A stretch of DNA of 15,840 nt, from assembly GCA_964412555.1 (NCBI GenBank), contig CAYPPG010000108.1:1-15840 (forward strand), given 5' to 3'. Shown here one piece after another: positions 1 to 9,100 of the stretch. The translations under genes and the position numbers were made by a program. Position 1 is the stretch's first letter. Every line of letters starts with the position of its first letter. Source of the DNA: CAYPPG01 sp964412555. Lineage in GTDB: Bacteria > Hinthialibacterota > Hinthialibacteria > Hinthialibacterales > Hinthialibacteraceae. The notes under the pieces are model-generated. The model did no database searches and had not been told where the DNA came from. It saw nothing but the letters and a program-made list of their open reading frames with translations.

Positions 1-6
1 TTCTTA

Positions 7-52
7 AGTTACATCTTTTGAACTAGTTACATTAAAATATTTTGAAGTTACA
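7..52. repeat. Three short direct repeats AGTTACA
   Basis: The heptamer AGTTACA occurs at 7-13, 25-31 and 46-52, spaced 18 and 21 bases apart in AT-rich sequence. It lies exactly where the deiminase-like reading frame loses its 5' part, so it may mark a recombination or insertion junction. The motif is short and the assignment is tentative. Nothing else is recognisable in the first 41 bases. Confidence 0.3.
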
Positions 53-569
53 CACGAATCAAAAAGTGATGGTGCCGTTATTCGGCATTCCCGAAGATAA
101 ACGAGCACTGAAAACGTGGAGAAATGTCATGCCGGGGTATGAGGTAAAGGGATTTGTTTCAAAGGAATGGTTGAATGACGATGCCCTGCATTGCCGTACT
201 TTAGCTGTTTTCGATCCGAAGATGATCTCCATCTCCCATCCTCGCAAACCGGAAATGGTTCGGTTTAAAAAAGATGGATTCCCGGTCATTGTAACGATCG
301 AAAATCGGAGTGAATCGGAACTAAGCGAATCGGAAACAGTTTTATTCCATCGTTCCAGTGGTTCAAGGGAATGGAAGAAAAGTCCGTTGGTATCCACAGA
401 TGTGAATGATCAATATACTGCTCTTATACCAAGTTATTTACCGGGTACCAATGTTGAGTATTATATCCAAGCAACCAATGAGAACGGCCACTCGGAATGC
501 CTTCCCCCTCCTGCGCCGAAGACAGTGTATCGATTTACGGTCCAACAAAAAGAAGCACCCAAAATCTAA
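42..569 (+). pseudogene. C-terminal fragment of a peptidylarginine/agmatine deiminase-family protein
   Basis: The reading frame covers only the last part of a guanidino-group-modifying deiminase of the Porphyromonas-type family. The segment NQKVMVPLFG followed by DDALHCRTLAV (about residues 46-56) matches the end of the catalytic domain, where the Cys after His is the expected nucleophile. Residues about 65-168 look like an Ig/FN3-like C-terminal beta domain (EYYIQATNENG, then Pro-rich, then YRFTV), as found after the catalytic domain in secreted members. The N-terminal catalytic repeats and any signal peptide, normally about 300 residues, are missing. An in-frame TAA lies at 33-35 and the only available start is TTG at 42 without a good ribosome site, so I read it as a truncated remnant. 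Its stop overlaps the tex stop in convergent orientation. Family assignment is from motif memory and fairly confident; the exact substrate is unknown. Confidence 0.6.
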
Positions 570-2872
570 CTCGAATTTTTCAAAGCCCTCTCAAACGCCG
601 CAGCCATTTCGTTTTGAGGTTTCTTTTTCGGCTTGGAAGTTTTTGTTCGTGGTTGCCGTGGTACACCTTCTTTCGGTTTTTCCGGATCGGAAATCGAGTC
701 ATCCAGGCGCATGGACAGGCCGATTCGTTTTCTTGATACATCGACAGACATGACTTTTACTTTCACGACATCTCCCGCTTTTACCACATCTCTCGGATCT
801 TTGACGAAGGTGTTGGCCATTGCGGAAATGTGGACAAGACCGTCTTGATGCACGCCGATATCGACGAAGGCGCCGAAGTTGGTTACATTGGTCACGACAC
901 CTTCGAGAATCATTCCCGCTTCCAAATCCGTCATTTCTTCTACGCCTTCTTTAAAGGTGGCAGTCTTGAATTCCGGGCGCGGGTCACGTCCCGGTTTCTC
1001 CAACTCAGCCAATATGTCGGTTACCGTCGGTAATCCAAAACGGTCGTCGACAAAATCGGCGGGAACCAATTTGCTCAAAAACGCGCCATCCCCGATGATG
1101 GAACGAATATCCTGACCGCTGGTTTTGAGAATCCGTTCGACAACCGGATACGATTCCGGATGCACAGCGGAGGAGTCGAGGGGATTGTCGCCGTTCATGA
1201 TCCGAAGGAAGCCTGCCGCTTGCTCGAAGGTTTTTTCACCGAAGCGGGAGACTTTTTTCAGATCGAGGCGATTGTGAAACGCCCCGTGTTCATCGCGGAA
1301 TTTTACGATATTTTTAGCATGTGTGCTATTGAGTCCCGATACGCGCGCCAGCAATGGAATGGAAGCCGTGTTCACATCCACACCAACGGCGTTTACGCAA
1401 TCTTCGACAACTGCGTCCAGTGTTCGCGCCAACTGGGGTTGGCTGACGTCATGCTGGTACTGGCCGACACCGATGGATTTGGGATCGATTTTCACTAACT
1501 CGGCCAGCGGATCCTGCAAACGCCTGGCAATCGAAACTGCGCCCCGTAGCGATACATCCACTTCCGGAAATTCCTGTGCCGCCAATTCGGAAGCCGAGTA
1601 GACCGATGCACCTGCTTCCGAAACCACCAACTTTTCCAACTCCAATGCGGGATGTTTTTTCATCAATTCGATCACAAGCCGGTCGGTTTCCCGTGAAGCG
1701 GTTCCGTTGCCGATGCTGATCAATTCGGCATGATGTTTTTCGGCAAGTTCGGCCAGAGTTTGAATTGACTTATCCCATTGATTTTGAGGTTCGTGGGGGT
1801 AGATTGTCGCGGTTTGCAGCAATTTACCGGTGGCGTCTACAACCGCCACTTTTACACCGGTTCGCAGGCCAGGATCGAGGCCAATCGTTGCCTTTGGGCC
1901 GGCCGGTGCGGCCAATAGCAGGTCGCGAAGATTTTTTGCGAATACTTGGATCGCCTCCTCTTCCGCCGCTTTCCACAATCTCATTTTTAAATCAACGTCA
2001 ATATGCGTAAAAATACGGACTTTCCATGCCCATCGCACCGTTTCTTGCAGCCAGGCGTCGGCGGAGCGTCCATTATCTTGTATGTGAAAGTGTTTGGCAA
2101 TCATGCGCTCGTATTCGCCAAGTTCTTTCTTCAAACCTTCGCTCTCTTCGGATTCAGTGAGTAATGTTAGCTGCAACACTCCTTCATTGCGTCCGCGGAA
2201 CATCGCCAGCGCACGATGGGAGGGAATATCCTTGACCGGTTCCTTATAATCGAAATAATCCGAGAATTTTGCGCCTTGTTCCTTTTTTTCTTCGACCACT
2301 TTTGCATGGATAATGCCTTTTGCCCACACCGTTTCGCGCAGTTGACCGATCAGTTCCGCATTTTCTGAGAATTCTTCGATCAATATTTGACGTGCGCCGT
2401 CTAAGGCTGCTTTGGTATCCGGAACATTCTTTTCTTCGTCGATATATTTTTCCGCCTCGGTTTCCGGAACAAGCACCGGATTTTGAAGCAAATCATGAGC
2501 GAGTGGTTCCAAACCTGCTTCGCGTGCGATCTGTGCCTTGGTTCTGCGCTTCGGTTTATAGGGTAGATAGAGGTCTTCGAGACGCTGCTTCGTTTCCGCT
2601 TCTTGAATCTGCTTTTCCAAGTCGGGAGTGAGTTTTCCCTGTTCCTCGATGCTCTTTACAATCACTTCCCGGCGTTCGTCCATTTCGCGCAAATAGCGCA
2701 AACGTTCTTCCAAAGTGCGCAGCTGGGTATCATCCAAACCACCGGTCACTTCTTTTCGGTAGCGTGCGACAAAGGGAACCGTTGCACCGCCGTCCAGTAA
2801 CTCTACAGCCGCTTGGACTTGTTTTTCTTGTACGGAAATTTCTTTCGCAATTCGTTCTTGTATTGTTTGCAT
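566..2872 (-). CDS. tex: Tex, S1-domain RNA-binding transcription accessory protein
   Basis: The 768-residue protein has the full Tex architecture and normal length. Residues 1-about 190 form the helical Tex N-terminal domain (ATVPFVARYRKEVTGGLD at 30-47, LYLPYKPKRRTKAQIA at 101-116). A YqgF/RNase H-like fold begins at about 328 (GLDPGLRTG), helix-hairpin-helix segments lie at about 500-560 (VNAVGVDVNTAS, VSRFGEKTFEQAAGF), and an S1 RNA-binding domain spans 653-722 (GVVTNVTNFGAFVDIG). A basic Lys/Pro-rich tail follows. Tex binds nucleic acid and influences transcription and stress tolerance; its exact cellular role is not settled. The start is ATG at 2872 (MQTIQERIAKEIS), the standard family start. 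A TATAAT hexamer lies 4 bases upstream of it, but I see no matching -35. The stop (566-568) overlaps the stop of the deiminase fragment on the other strand. Confidence 0.95.
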   Translation of the reverse strand: MQTIQERIAKEISVQEKQVQAAVELLDGGATVPFVARYRKEVTGGLDDTQLRTLEERLRYLREMDERREVIVKSIEEQGKLTPDLEKQIQEAETKQRLEDLYLPYKPKRRTKAQIAREAGLEPLAHDLLQNPVLVPETEAEKYIDEEKNVPDTKAALDGARQILIEEFSENAELIGQLRETVWAKGIIHAKVVEEKKEQGAKFSDYFDYKEPVKDIPSHRALAMFRGRNEGVLQLTLLTESEESEGLKKELGEYERMIAKHFHIQDNGRSADAWLQETVRWAWKVRIFTHIDVDLKMRLWKAAEEEAIQVFAKNLRDLLLAAPAGPKATIGLDPGLRTGVKVAVVDATGKLLQTATIYPHEPQNQWDKSIQTLAELAEKHHAELISIGNGTASRETDRLVIELMKKHPALELEKLVVSEAGASVYSASELAAQEFPEVDVSLRGAVSIARRLQDPLAELVKIDPKSIGVGQYQHDVSQPQLARTLDAVVEDCVNAVGVDVNTASIPLLARVSGLNSTHAKNIVKFRDEHGAFHNRLDLKKVSRFGEKTFEQAAGFLRIMNGDNPLDSSAVHPESYPVVERILKTSGQDIRSIIGDGAFLSKLVPADFVDDRFGLPTVTDILAELEKPGRDPRPEFKTATFKEGVEEMTDLEAGMILEGVVTNVTNFGAFVDIGVHQDGLVHISAMANTFVKDPRDVVKAGDVVKVKVMSVDVSRKRIGLSMRLDDSISDPEKPKEGVPRQPRTKTSKPKKKPQNEMAAAFERALKNSS

Positions 2873-2924
2873 CGTATTATAAATTCCATTCTTTCGATCT
2901 ATGCATTGGTGATATGATTTGAAG

Positions 2925-2945
2925 GATCAGACAACACTCCTGATC
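2925..2945. other. Small inverted repeat between xylB and tex
   Basis: GATCAG at 2925-2930 pairs with CTGATC at 2940-2945 across a 9-base loop. It lies in the 141-base gap between the xylB stop and the tex start. There is no T-tract on either strand, so a standard intrinsic terminator is not supported. It could be an operator or chance. The rest of the gap shows nothing I recognise. Confidence 0.2.
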
Positions 2946-3013
2946 TTGAAAGGATATCCATTATAATTCGATTTTCGGAGAATCAAGCGCGGGAAAATCA
3001 AAATGGAAAAGAA

Positions 3014-4546
3014 TCATGAAGAGACTTTCATCGAAAGTGTGTGGCACGCTTCACGGATTGAGGGGTATAATGCACGATACACTTCGTAATAATCATTGTA
3101 TTCTTTCATACGCGCCATATTCGGTTCGGTGCGTTCTACCACGGAAATGATGGCATCGCAGGCTTCCGGAATAGATGCATACACACCGGTTCCGACACCG
3201 GCCATGATGGCCGCGCCAAAGGCGGGTCCTTGATCGGAACTGATGGTGGCGATTTCGCATCCGTAAATATCCGCTTGCATCTGTTTCCAAAATGTGCTTT
3301 TGGCTCCACCGCCGGTTGCACGAATTTCCTGTATATCAACCCCTAGTGAACGAATAATTTCCAGCGAATCACGCATGGCGAATGTAATGCCTTCAAGCAC
3401 CGCGCGGATTAGGTGGCTGCGTTGATGGCGGATCGTCAAGCCAATGAAGCCACCACGGGCATAGGGATCTTTATGCGGTGTTCGCTCGCCAGTTAGATAG
3501 GGTAGGAAAATCAGCCCTTCACTACCGACCGGCGCTTGATCAGCCAGCAACGTCAATATATCGTACGGATCGCGTCCGGATTGATCCCCTTCCGCGCGTT
3601 CCGAATCGGCCACGACATCCCGGTACCACCGTAGGGACATGCCGGCAGATAATACTACGCCCATTAAATACCAACGGTTGGGAACGGAATGGCAGAATGT
3701 GTGTACGCGGCCTTCTGGGTCGGTCTGGCAGGTTTGTGAAGGAGCTAGAACAACTCCGCTTGTTCCAAGAGAAGACAAAACACGGCCTTCGACAACGACG
3801 CCGGTGCCTGTTGCACCGCAGGCGTTATCCGCGCCACCACCGACAACCGGTGTTCCCGGTTTCAAACCCGTCAGGTCGGCCACTTCGGAAGTGATCGTGC
3901 CGCAGACATCCGTCGATTCATTCATCGGCGGCATCCATTCGGGTGGAATTCCAAGTTCATCGAGAATCTCGTTGCACCAATTCCGTTGTGCGACGTTAAA
4001 TAAAAGCGTTCCCGCTCCGTCGGAGACTTCCATGGCGATTTCACCCGTCAAGCGAAAACGAACATAATCTTTCGGCAACACCAATTTTTTCGTTCGCTGG
4101 AAATTTTCCGGTTCCTTGTTTTTCAACCAAACGGCTTTGGGAGCGGTAAAGCCGGTCAATGCCGGGTTCGAAGCCAGTTCAAGTAGGCGCTTTTCCCCGA
4201 TTTTCTCCGTAATTTCCGAGCAAGCGTCGGCGGTACGGCTATCGTTCCACAAAATCGCCGGTCGCACAACCTGGTTCATGTCATCCAAAAAAACAGAACC
4301 GTGCATCTGTCCGGACAGGCCGATGCCTTTGATGTCTCCCGGTGATACACTGCTTTTCGAAAGTACACCCTTGATTGAATTGACCGTTGCTTGCCACCAG
4401 TCTTCCGGTTCTTGTTCCGTCCAGCCCGGATGGGGAGTATGAAGAGGATATTCCTCCGTAACGCTGGCAATCGCCTTCCCTTCTTCATCGAACAAAACCG
4501 TTTTGGTTCCGGATGTTCCGACATCGATACCGATTAAATAAGCCAT
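3014..4546 (-). CDS. xylB: Xylulokinase (FGGY carbohydrate kinase)
   Basis: The 510-residue protein would phosphorylate D-xylulose to D-xylulose 5-phosphate with ATP in the cytoplasm, feeding the pentose phosphate pathway. The N-terminal phosphate-binding motif is GIDVGTSGTKTVLFD (6-20). GLSGQMHG (76-83) is the MHG motif that distinguishes xylulokinases from glycerol and gluconate kinases. LWNDSRT (99-105) and the catalytic Asp in GGGADNACGATGTG (Asp240) are present. The C-terminal FGGY signature region LPYLTGERTPHKDPYARGGF (348-367) and the adenosine-motif segment RATGGGAKSTFWKQMQADI (409-427) are intact. Length is normal. The ATG at 4546 has a good GAGGG site (4553-4557, 6-base spacing). 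No xylose isomerase, transporter or regulator is in the window. Specificity within FGGY kinases is by motif and likely. Confidence 0.9.
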   Translation of the reverse strand: MAYLIGIDVGTSGTKTVLFDEEGKAIASVTEEYPLHTPHPGWTEQEPEDWWQATVNSIKGVLSKSSVSPGDIKGIGLSGQMHGSVFLDDMNQVVRPAILWNDSRTADACSEITEKIGEKRLLELASNPALTGFTAPKAVWLKNKEPENFQRTKKLVLPKDYVRFRLTGEIAMEVSDGAGTLLFNVAQRNWCNEILDELGIPPEWMPPMNESTDVCGTITSEVADLTGLKPGTPVVGGGADNACGATGTGVVVEGRVLSSLGTSGVVLAPSQTCQTDPEGRVHTFCHSVPNRWYLMGVVLSAGMSLRWYRDVVADSERAEGDQSGRDPYDILTLLADQAPVGSEGLIFLPYLTGERTPHKDPYARGGFIGLTIRHQRSHLIRAVLEGITFAMRDSLEIIRSLGVDIQEIRATGGGAKSTFWKQMQADIYGCEIATISSDQGPAFGAAIMAGVGTGVYASIPEACDAIISVVERTEPNMARMKEYNDYYEVYRALYPSIREACHTLSMKVSS

Positions 4547-4567
4547 AATTTTCCCTCAGTTGTATTC

Positions 4568-4774
4568 TTATGAAAATGTTTTGATCTTCATGATCTCCAA
4601 AGCAGTTTTCTCGTCATCCAATTTCCCTAACAAATCACAGATTTGTACATATCTCTCTCCGAAATCCTGTGCATAAATGTATTTGAACAGTAAGAGAATA
4701 GCCTGCGATAGGATGGCTCCTTTGATTTCTTCATCCGAATAGCCATTATAAACAAAGTGCCATCGGATTTTCAA
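4568..4774 (-). pseudogene. C-terminal remnant of an Rpn/YhgA-like nuclease (PD-(D/E)XK transposase-like)
   Basis: The 68-codon frame resembles only the C-terminal helical tail of Rpn/YhgA-like proteins. Residues about 10-35 (NGYSDEEIKG, then ILLLFKYIYAQDF) match the segment that ordinarily follows the nuclease core, and the remainder (QICDLLGKLDDEKTALEIM) fits the terminal helices. The catalytic PD-(D/E)XK core, some 200 residues, is absent. The apparent start ATG (4774) lies inside pdhC, so the first few codons are pdhC sequence read in another frame; remnant similarity starts near codon 8. It is a decayed fragment left after insertion or recombination downstream of pdhC, and it occupies almost all of the gap between pdhC and xylB. 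I do not expect it to be functional. The family call rests on remembered motif similarity. Confidence 0.5.
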
Positions 4775-5978
4775 GAATTCCTTTCAACGTTTCCAAAAAG
4801 TGTGCGCCTTCCGCTCCATCGAAAACGCGGTGATCGCATGAAAGAGTCAACGCCAACCGCTTGCCAGGAACAACCTCACCATTTTTCACAACCGGTTCGT
4901 CACGAATGGTTCCAACTGCTAGAATAGCCGCTTGCGGTGGATTGATGACCGCTTTGAAACGGGTGATTCCCATCATTCCTAAATTGCTGATCGTGAATGT
5001 GCCACCGGACATTTCATCGACTGTCAATCGCCCATTTTGTCCTTTTTGGACAAGGTCGGCGCGCTCCAAAGCAATTTGCCCGATCGACTTGCATTGGCAG
5101 GCGCGTATTACAGGAACCAGCAGTATCCCGTCTCCAGCAACGGCGATCCCGATGTTGGCATCGAGAAAGCGGCGGATAAAATTTCCGTTCAATTGACTGT
5201 TGACTTCCGGATGTCGGCGCAGTGTGATGGCAGCAGCTTTCGCCAGAATATCGGTTATTGTGATTTTTTGCTGTGAATCCGCATGCGCTTGGAGCTGCGC
5301 TTTCATTTCCAGCAGCCCTTCGGCATCGACTTCGATTTCAAGATAGAAATGAGGAATGGGGCCTAAACTATCCGACAAGCGTCTTCCCATCGCAGCACGC
5401 ATGGATGTAAGAGGAATATCTTCATATCGCATCCCTTCCCCAATGGCTACCGGAACATTCGCCACCGGAGCAGGGGTGCGCTGAAGCGCCGCCTCGATAT
5501 CGCGTTTGACGATCCTTCCGCCCGGTCCGCTCCCCTGCACTGTAAGCAAATCAATGTTGTGTTCCGCTGCCATGCGCAGAGCAACCGGTGAGGCTTTTAA
5601 CTTCCCGCGCTCCTCATGAGACGATTCGGATGACACTTCAGCCATTTCGGATTGAGACGCTTTCACCTCCGGTGTTGCCGATTTTTTGACGGTTTCTGCG
5701 CCTTCATATATTTGGATGAGCATCGGTTCCACATTTTCATCCGCTTTTCCGATAATCGCGATCGGTGCACCGATTTGGATCGATTCATTGGGTTGAGCGA
5801 CAATTTTCAATAAAGTGCCGTTTTCAAAGCACTCCAGTTCCATGGTCGCTTTATCGGTTTCCACTTCGGCGATGCCATCGCCGGATTCGATACGATCCCC
5901 TTCGTGTTTCATCCACGAGATCACTTTTCCAGTCGTCATGGTATCGCTTAACTTCGGCATTTCGATCAAGGTCGCCAC
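4746..5978 (-). CDS. pdhC: Dihydrolipoamide acetyltransferase, E2 of a pyruvate dehydrogenase-type complex
   Basis: This 410-residue protein is the E2 core, which moves the acyl group from lipoyl-lysine to coenzyme A. There is one N-terminal lipoyl domain (1-about 78) with the lipoylated Lys43 in EVETDKATME. An acidic/Ser-rich linker follows, then a peripheral subunit-binding domain at about 127-164 (ASPVALRMAAEHNIDL, GSGPGGRIVKRDI). The catalytic domain (about 185-410) ends with DHRVFDGAEGA, giving His383 and Asp387. The opening MATLIEMPKLSDTMTTGKV is typical of pyruvate-type E2, but branched-chain or 2-oxoglutarate use cannot be excluded. The start is GTG at 5978, preceded by GAGAGG (5988-5993, 9-base spacing). 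The C-terminus ENPMALCL looks complete although its last codons overlap the Rpn remnant. E1 and E3 genes are not adjacent. Confidence 0.9.
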   Translation of the reverse strand: MATLIEMPKLSDTMTTGKVISWMKHEGDRIESGDGIAEVETDKATMELECFENGTLLKIVAQPNESIQIGAPIAIIGKADENVEPMLIQIYEGAETVKKSATPEVKASQSEMAEVSSESSHEERGKLKASPVALRMAAEHNIDLLTVQGSGPGGRIVKRDIEAALQRTPAPVANVPVAIGEGMRYEDIPLTSMRAAMGRRLSDSLGPIPHFYLEIEVDAEGLLEMKAQLQAHADSQQKITITDILAKAAAITLRRHPEVNSQLNGNFIRRFLDANIGIAVAGDGILLVPVIRACQCKSIGQIALERADLVQKGQNGRLTVDEMSGGTFTISNLGMMGITRFKAVINPPQAAILAVGTIRDEPVVKNGEVVPGKRLALTLSCDHRVFDGAEGAHFLETLKGILENPMALCL

Positions 5979-6071
5979 GATTGATATCCTCTCTACGATT
6001 CATGCAATAATATACTTGGCCAATAAGCAACGGATCGGGAAAAATCGCCAGCCGGGCCGCGCCTATTTTGC

Positions 6072-6099
6072 TTGACACTCTGCGTTGATTCATTATGAT
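6072..6099 (+). promoter_or_regulatory. Sigma70-type promoter of dnaE
   Basis: A consensus -35 TTGACA (6072-6077) and a near-consensus -10 TATGAT (6094-6099) are separated by 16 bases, about 85 bases upstream of the dnaE start at 6185. This is the strongest promoter match I saw in the window. I found no equally good promoter for the divergent pdhC in the same 182-base-plus gap. Confidence 0.7.
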
Positions 6100-6103
6100 A
6101 GCC

Positions 6104-6130
6104 CCATGCATACTTTTATGAAACGCATGG
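6104..6130. other. Inverted repeat in the dnaE leader
   Basis: CCATGC (6104-6109) is repeated inverted as GCATGG (6125-6130), with a nested CATA/TATG pair inside. It lies just downstream of the dnaE -10 box, so it would span the transcription start and early leader. It could be an operator or a leader hairpin; the arms are only 6 bases and chance is possible. Confidence 0.25.
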
Positions 6131-6184
6131 AGTCAATCCACTCATTCCCTCTCATGCGAAGTGATACGGTTGAGGTTATTGTAT

Positions 6185-9100
6185 ATGTCAGAATCCCGTT
6201 ACGTCCACCTCCATGTCCATTCCGAATATAGTTTGCTCGACGGCGCATGCCGGATCAAAGAGCTGGTCAAAAAAGCGAAAGAACTTGGGATGAGCCATCT
6301 CGCATTGACCGACCACGGGGTCATGCACGGTGCGCTGGAGTTTTATCAAAAAGCTGAAGCCGAGGGCATTCATCCGATCATCGGGGTGGAAGCTTATGTA
6401 GCCCCAGGTTCCCGTTTCGACAAAAAGGGAGGCGGGGATTACGGAATCGATGATCTGAATGACCGAACCAATTTTCACCTCATTTTGCTGGCGAAGAATA
6501 TGGAGGGGTATCAAAATTTGATGCACCTTTGTTCGCTGGCGCAATTGGAAGGATTTTATTATAAACCACGTATTGACCGTGAAATCTTACGGGAATACTC
6601 CACCGGATTAATCGGTATGAGCGCCTGCCTCAAAGGCGAAGTACCGTTTTACTTGTTGGAAGACAAGTATGAACGGGCAAAGGAATTAGCCTTGGAATAT
6701 GCGCAAATTTTTGGGGAAGGAAATTTTTACCTCGAAGTACAAAGTAACGGTTTGACAGAGCAAGATAAAGTCAACCATGCGTTGCGAGAACTGTCAAAAG
6801 ACACTTCGATCCCCTTGGTTGCGAGTACCGACGTTCACTATTTGCTTCCGGAACATGCCTCTACGCAAGACTGTCTGATTTGTATCGGTACCAAGAAAAC
6901 ATTGACCGATACCAAACGGTTGAAAATCAACACGAAAGAATTGTATTTGAAATCGGGCGCCACGATGGAGAAGCAAATGCCCGATTTTCGCGACGCGATC
7001 GAAAATTCGTGGAATGTGGCGGAACAATGCCAACTTGAATTGACCTTCGATTCTACGAAACTCAGAATGCCGCAGTACGATATTCCCGAAGAGGAAGCCT
7101 CGCACGTCGATTATCTGCGAAAATTAGTGTATGAAGGAGCAAAAGAACGTTATGGCGAAGTGACCCAGGAAATTGAAGAACGGATCGAAAAGGAACTGGA
7201 AGTCATTATCGGTTCCGATTTTACCGGTTACTTTCTTATTGTTTGGGATTACATGAAATTTGCGCGCCAGGCGAAGATATCCATCGGCCCTGGCCGAGGT
7301 TCGGCCGCCGGTTCGGTGGTGGCGTATTGTCTCCACATCACAGATATCGATCCGTTGCAGCACGGTCTTTTGTTTGAACGATTCTTGAATCCCGACCGTA
7401 TTTCCCCACCGGATATCGATACTGATTTTTCCGACAAGAGACGCGATGAGGTCATTCGCTATTGCCAGGATAAATATGGATCCGATAAAGTTGCCCAAAT
7501 TGCGACGTTCGGAACAATCAAAGCCAAAAATGCCATCCGCGACATCGCCAGAGTGATGGGTTTGCCGGCAGTAGAAGGAGACCGGATTGCAAAACTGATT
7601 CCCGAAGGGCTTGGCGTAACGTTAGAGGGAGCATTGGACGATGTGCCGGAATTGAAGCGGATTCGGGATCAAGACGCCACCCATCAGGAATTATTCCGTC
7701 ATGCCTTGGCAGTGGAAGGGATGGTTCGGCAAAGTTCCACTCACGCGGCCGGGATTATCATCGCTCCGGACACGCTTTGGAAATTCACACCGCTGATGCG
7801 GGGTGCGAATAAAGAGGAAGATGTATCCACTCAGTATTCGATGAAGTATCTCGAGTCCATCGGATTGTTGAAGATGGATTTTTTGGGGCTGAAAAATTTA
7901 TCCATCATCGATGGTGCCCTTGAGATTATTCACAAACGCTACGATCCCGGCCTCGATATTACCCAAGTACCCCTCGATGATGAAAAAACCTATCAATTAC
8001 TCGGTCAAGGAAGAACCAACGGCGTTTTTCAGTTGGAGTCCACAGGCATGAAAGAAATTCTCCGCAAAATGCAGCCCTCGGTTTTCAGCGATATTATCGC
8101 ACTGCTTGCCCTGTACCGGCCAGGACCGCTAGGCAGCGGAATGGTCGACGATTTCATCAAACGAAAACGGGGCGAAGCGGAAATTACCTATGATCACCCA
8201 TTGCTGGAACCTATTTTAAAAGAAACCTACGGCATCATTCTCTATCAGGAACAAGTCATGAAAATCGCCAACGTGATCGGCGGATTCTCACTCGGTCAGG
8301 CGGATATCATGCGGCGCGCGATGGGGAAAAAGAAGGAAGATTTGCTGATCAAGATGCAGGAGGATTTTTATAACGGTGCCCAAGAAAAAGGCGTAGACCG
8401 GAAAATCGCCGAACGGTTGTGGAGTCTGATTTTTAAATTCGCCGGTTATGGTTTCAACAAATCCCATAGCGCCGCCTATGCTGTAATCACCTACCGCACC
8501 GCTTATCTAAAGGCACACTATCCCGACGCATTTCTCGCTTCTCTTCTGACAACAGACATGAACGATACGAATAAACTCGTAAAATATATCGACGAGTCGG
8601 AAGATTATGGAATCCAAGTCCTGCCGCCGGATCTCAATCAATCCGATGAGGTGTTCACCGTGACGGATGAAGGCATCCGTTTCGGCCTGGCCGCCATCAA
8701 AAGCGTCGGGACGAACGCAGTAAGATGCCTGATCAAAGAACGGGAGAAAAAGGGAAATTACAAATCCTTGTTCGATTTATGCGAACGGTCCGAGACGAAA
8801 TTGTTAAACAAATCCTTGATCGAAGGATTGATCCGCTCGGGAGCACTTGATTCGTTCGGCCATCATCGTTCTACCTTGCTGGCGGCCTATCCCTCCGCCA
8901 TCGAACGGGCGCAGGGAATATTGAAAGACCGCGCGATCGGACAAGCCTCTTTATTCGGTGATTTGGAAGAAGATGACGAGGACGCACAGGAAGAACGGTT
9001 GGAAGAACTGGAAGAACTCGACCAGGCAGAAATTTTACAATTCGAAAAAAAGTTGTTGGGCATCTACATCACAGGACACCCACTCTCGGAGATGCAAACC

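Noticed and set aside
2925..2945. Intrinsic terminator after xylB
   Set aside because: The stem is 6 bp with a 9-base loop and no T-tract on either strand.
6161..6184. GTG at 6161 as the start of dnaE
   Set aside because: The eight extra residues do not match the family, and GAGG at 6172-6175 positions ATG 6185 correctly.
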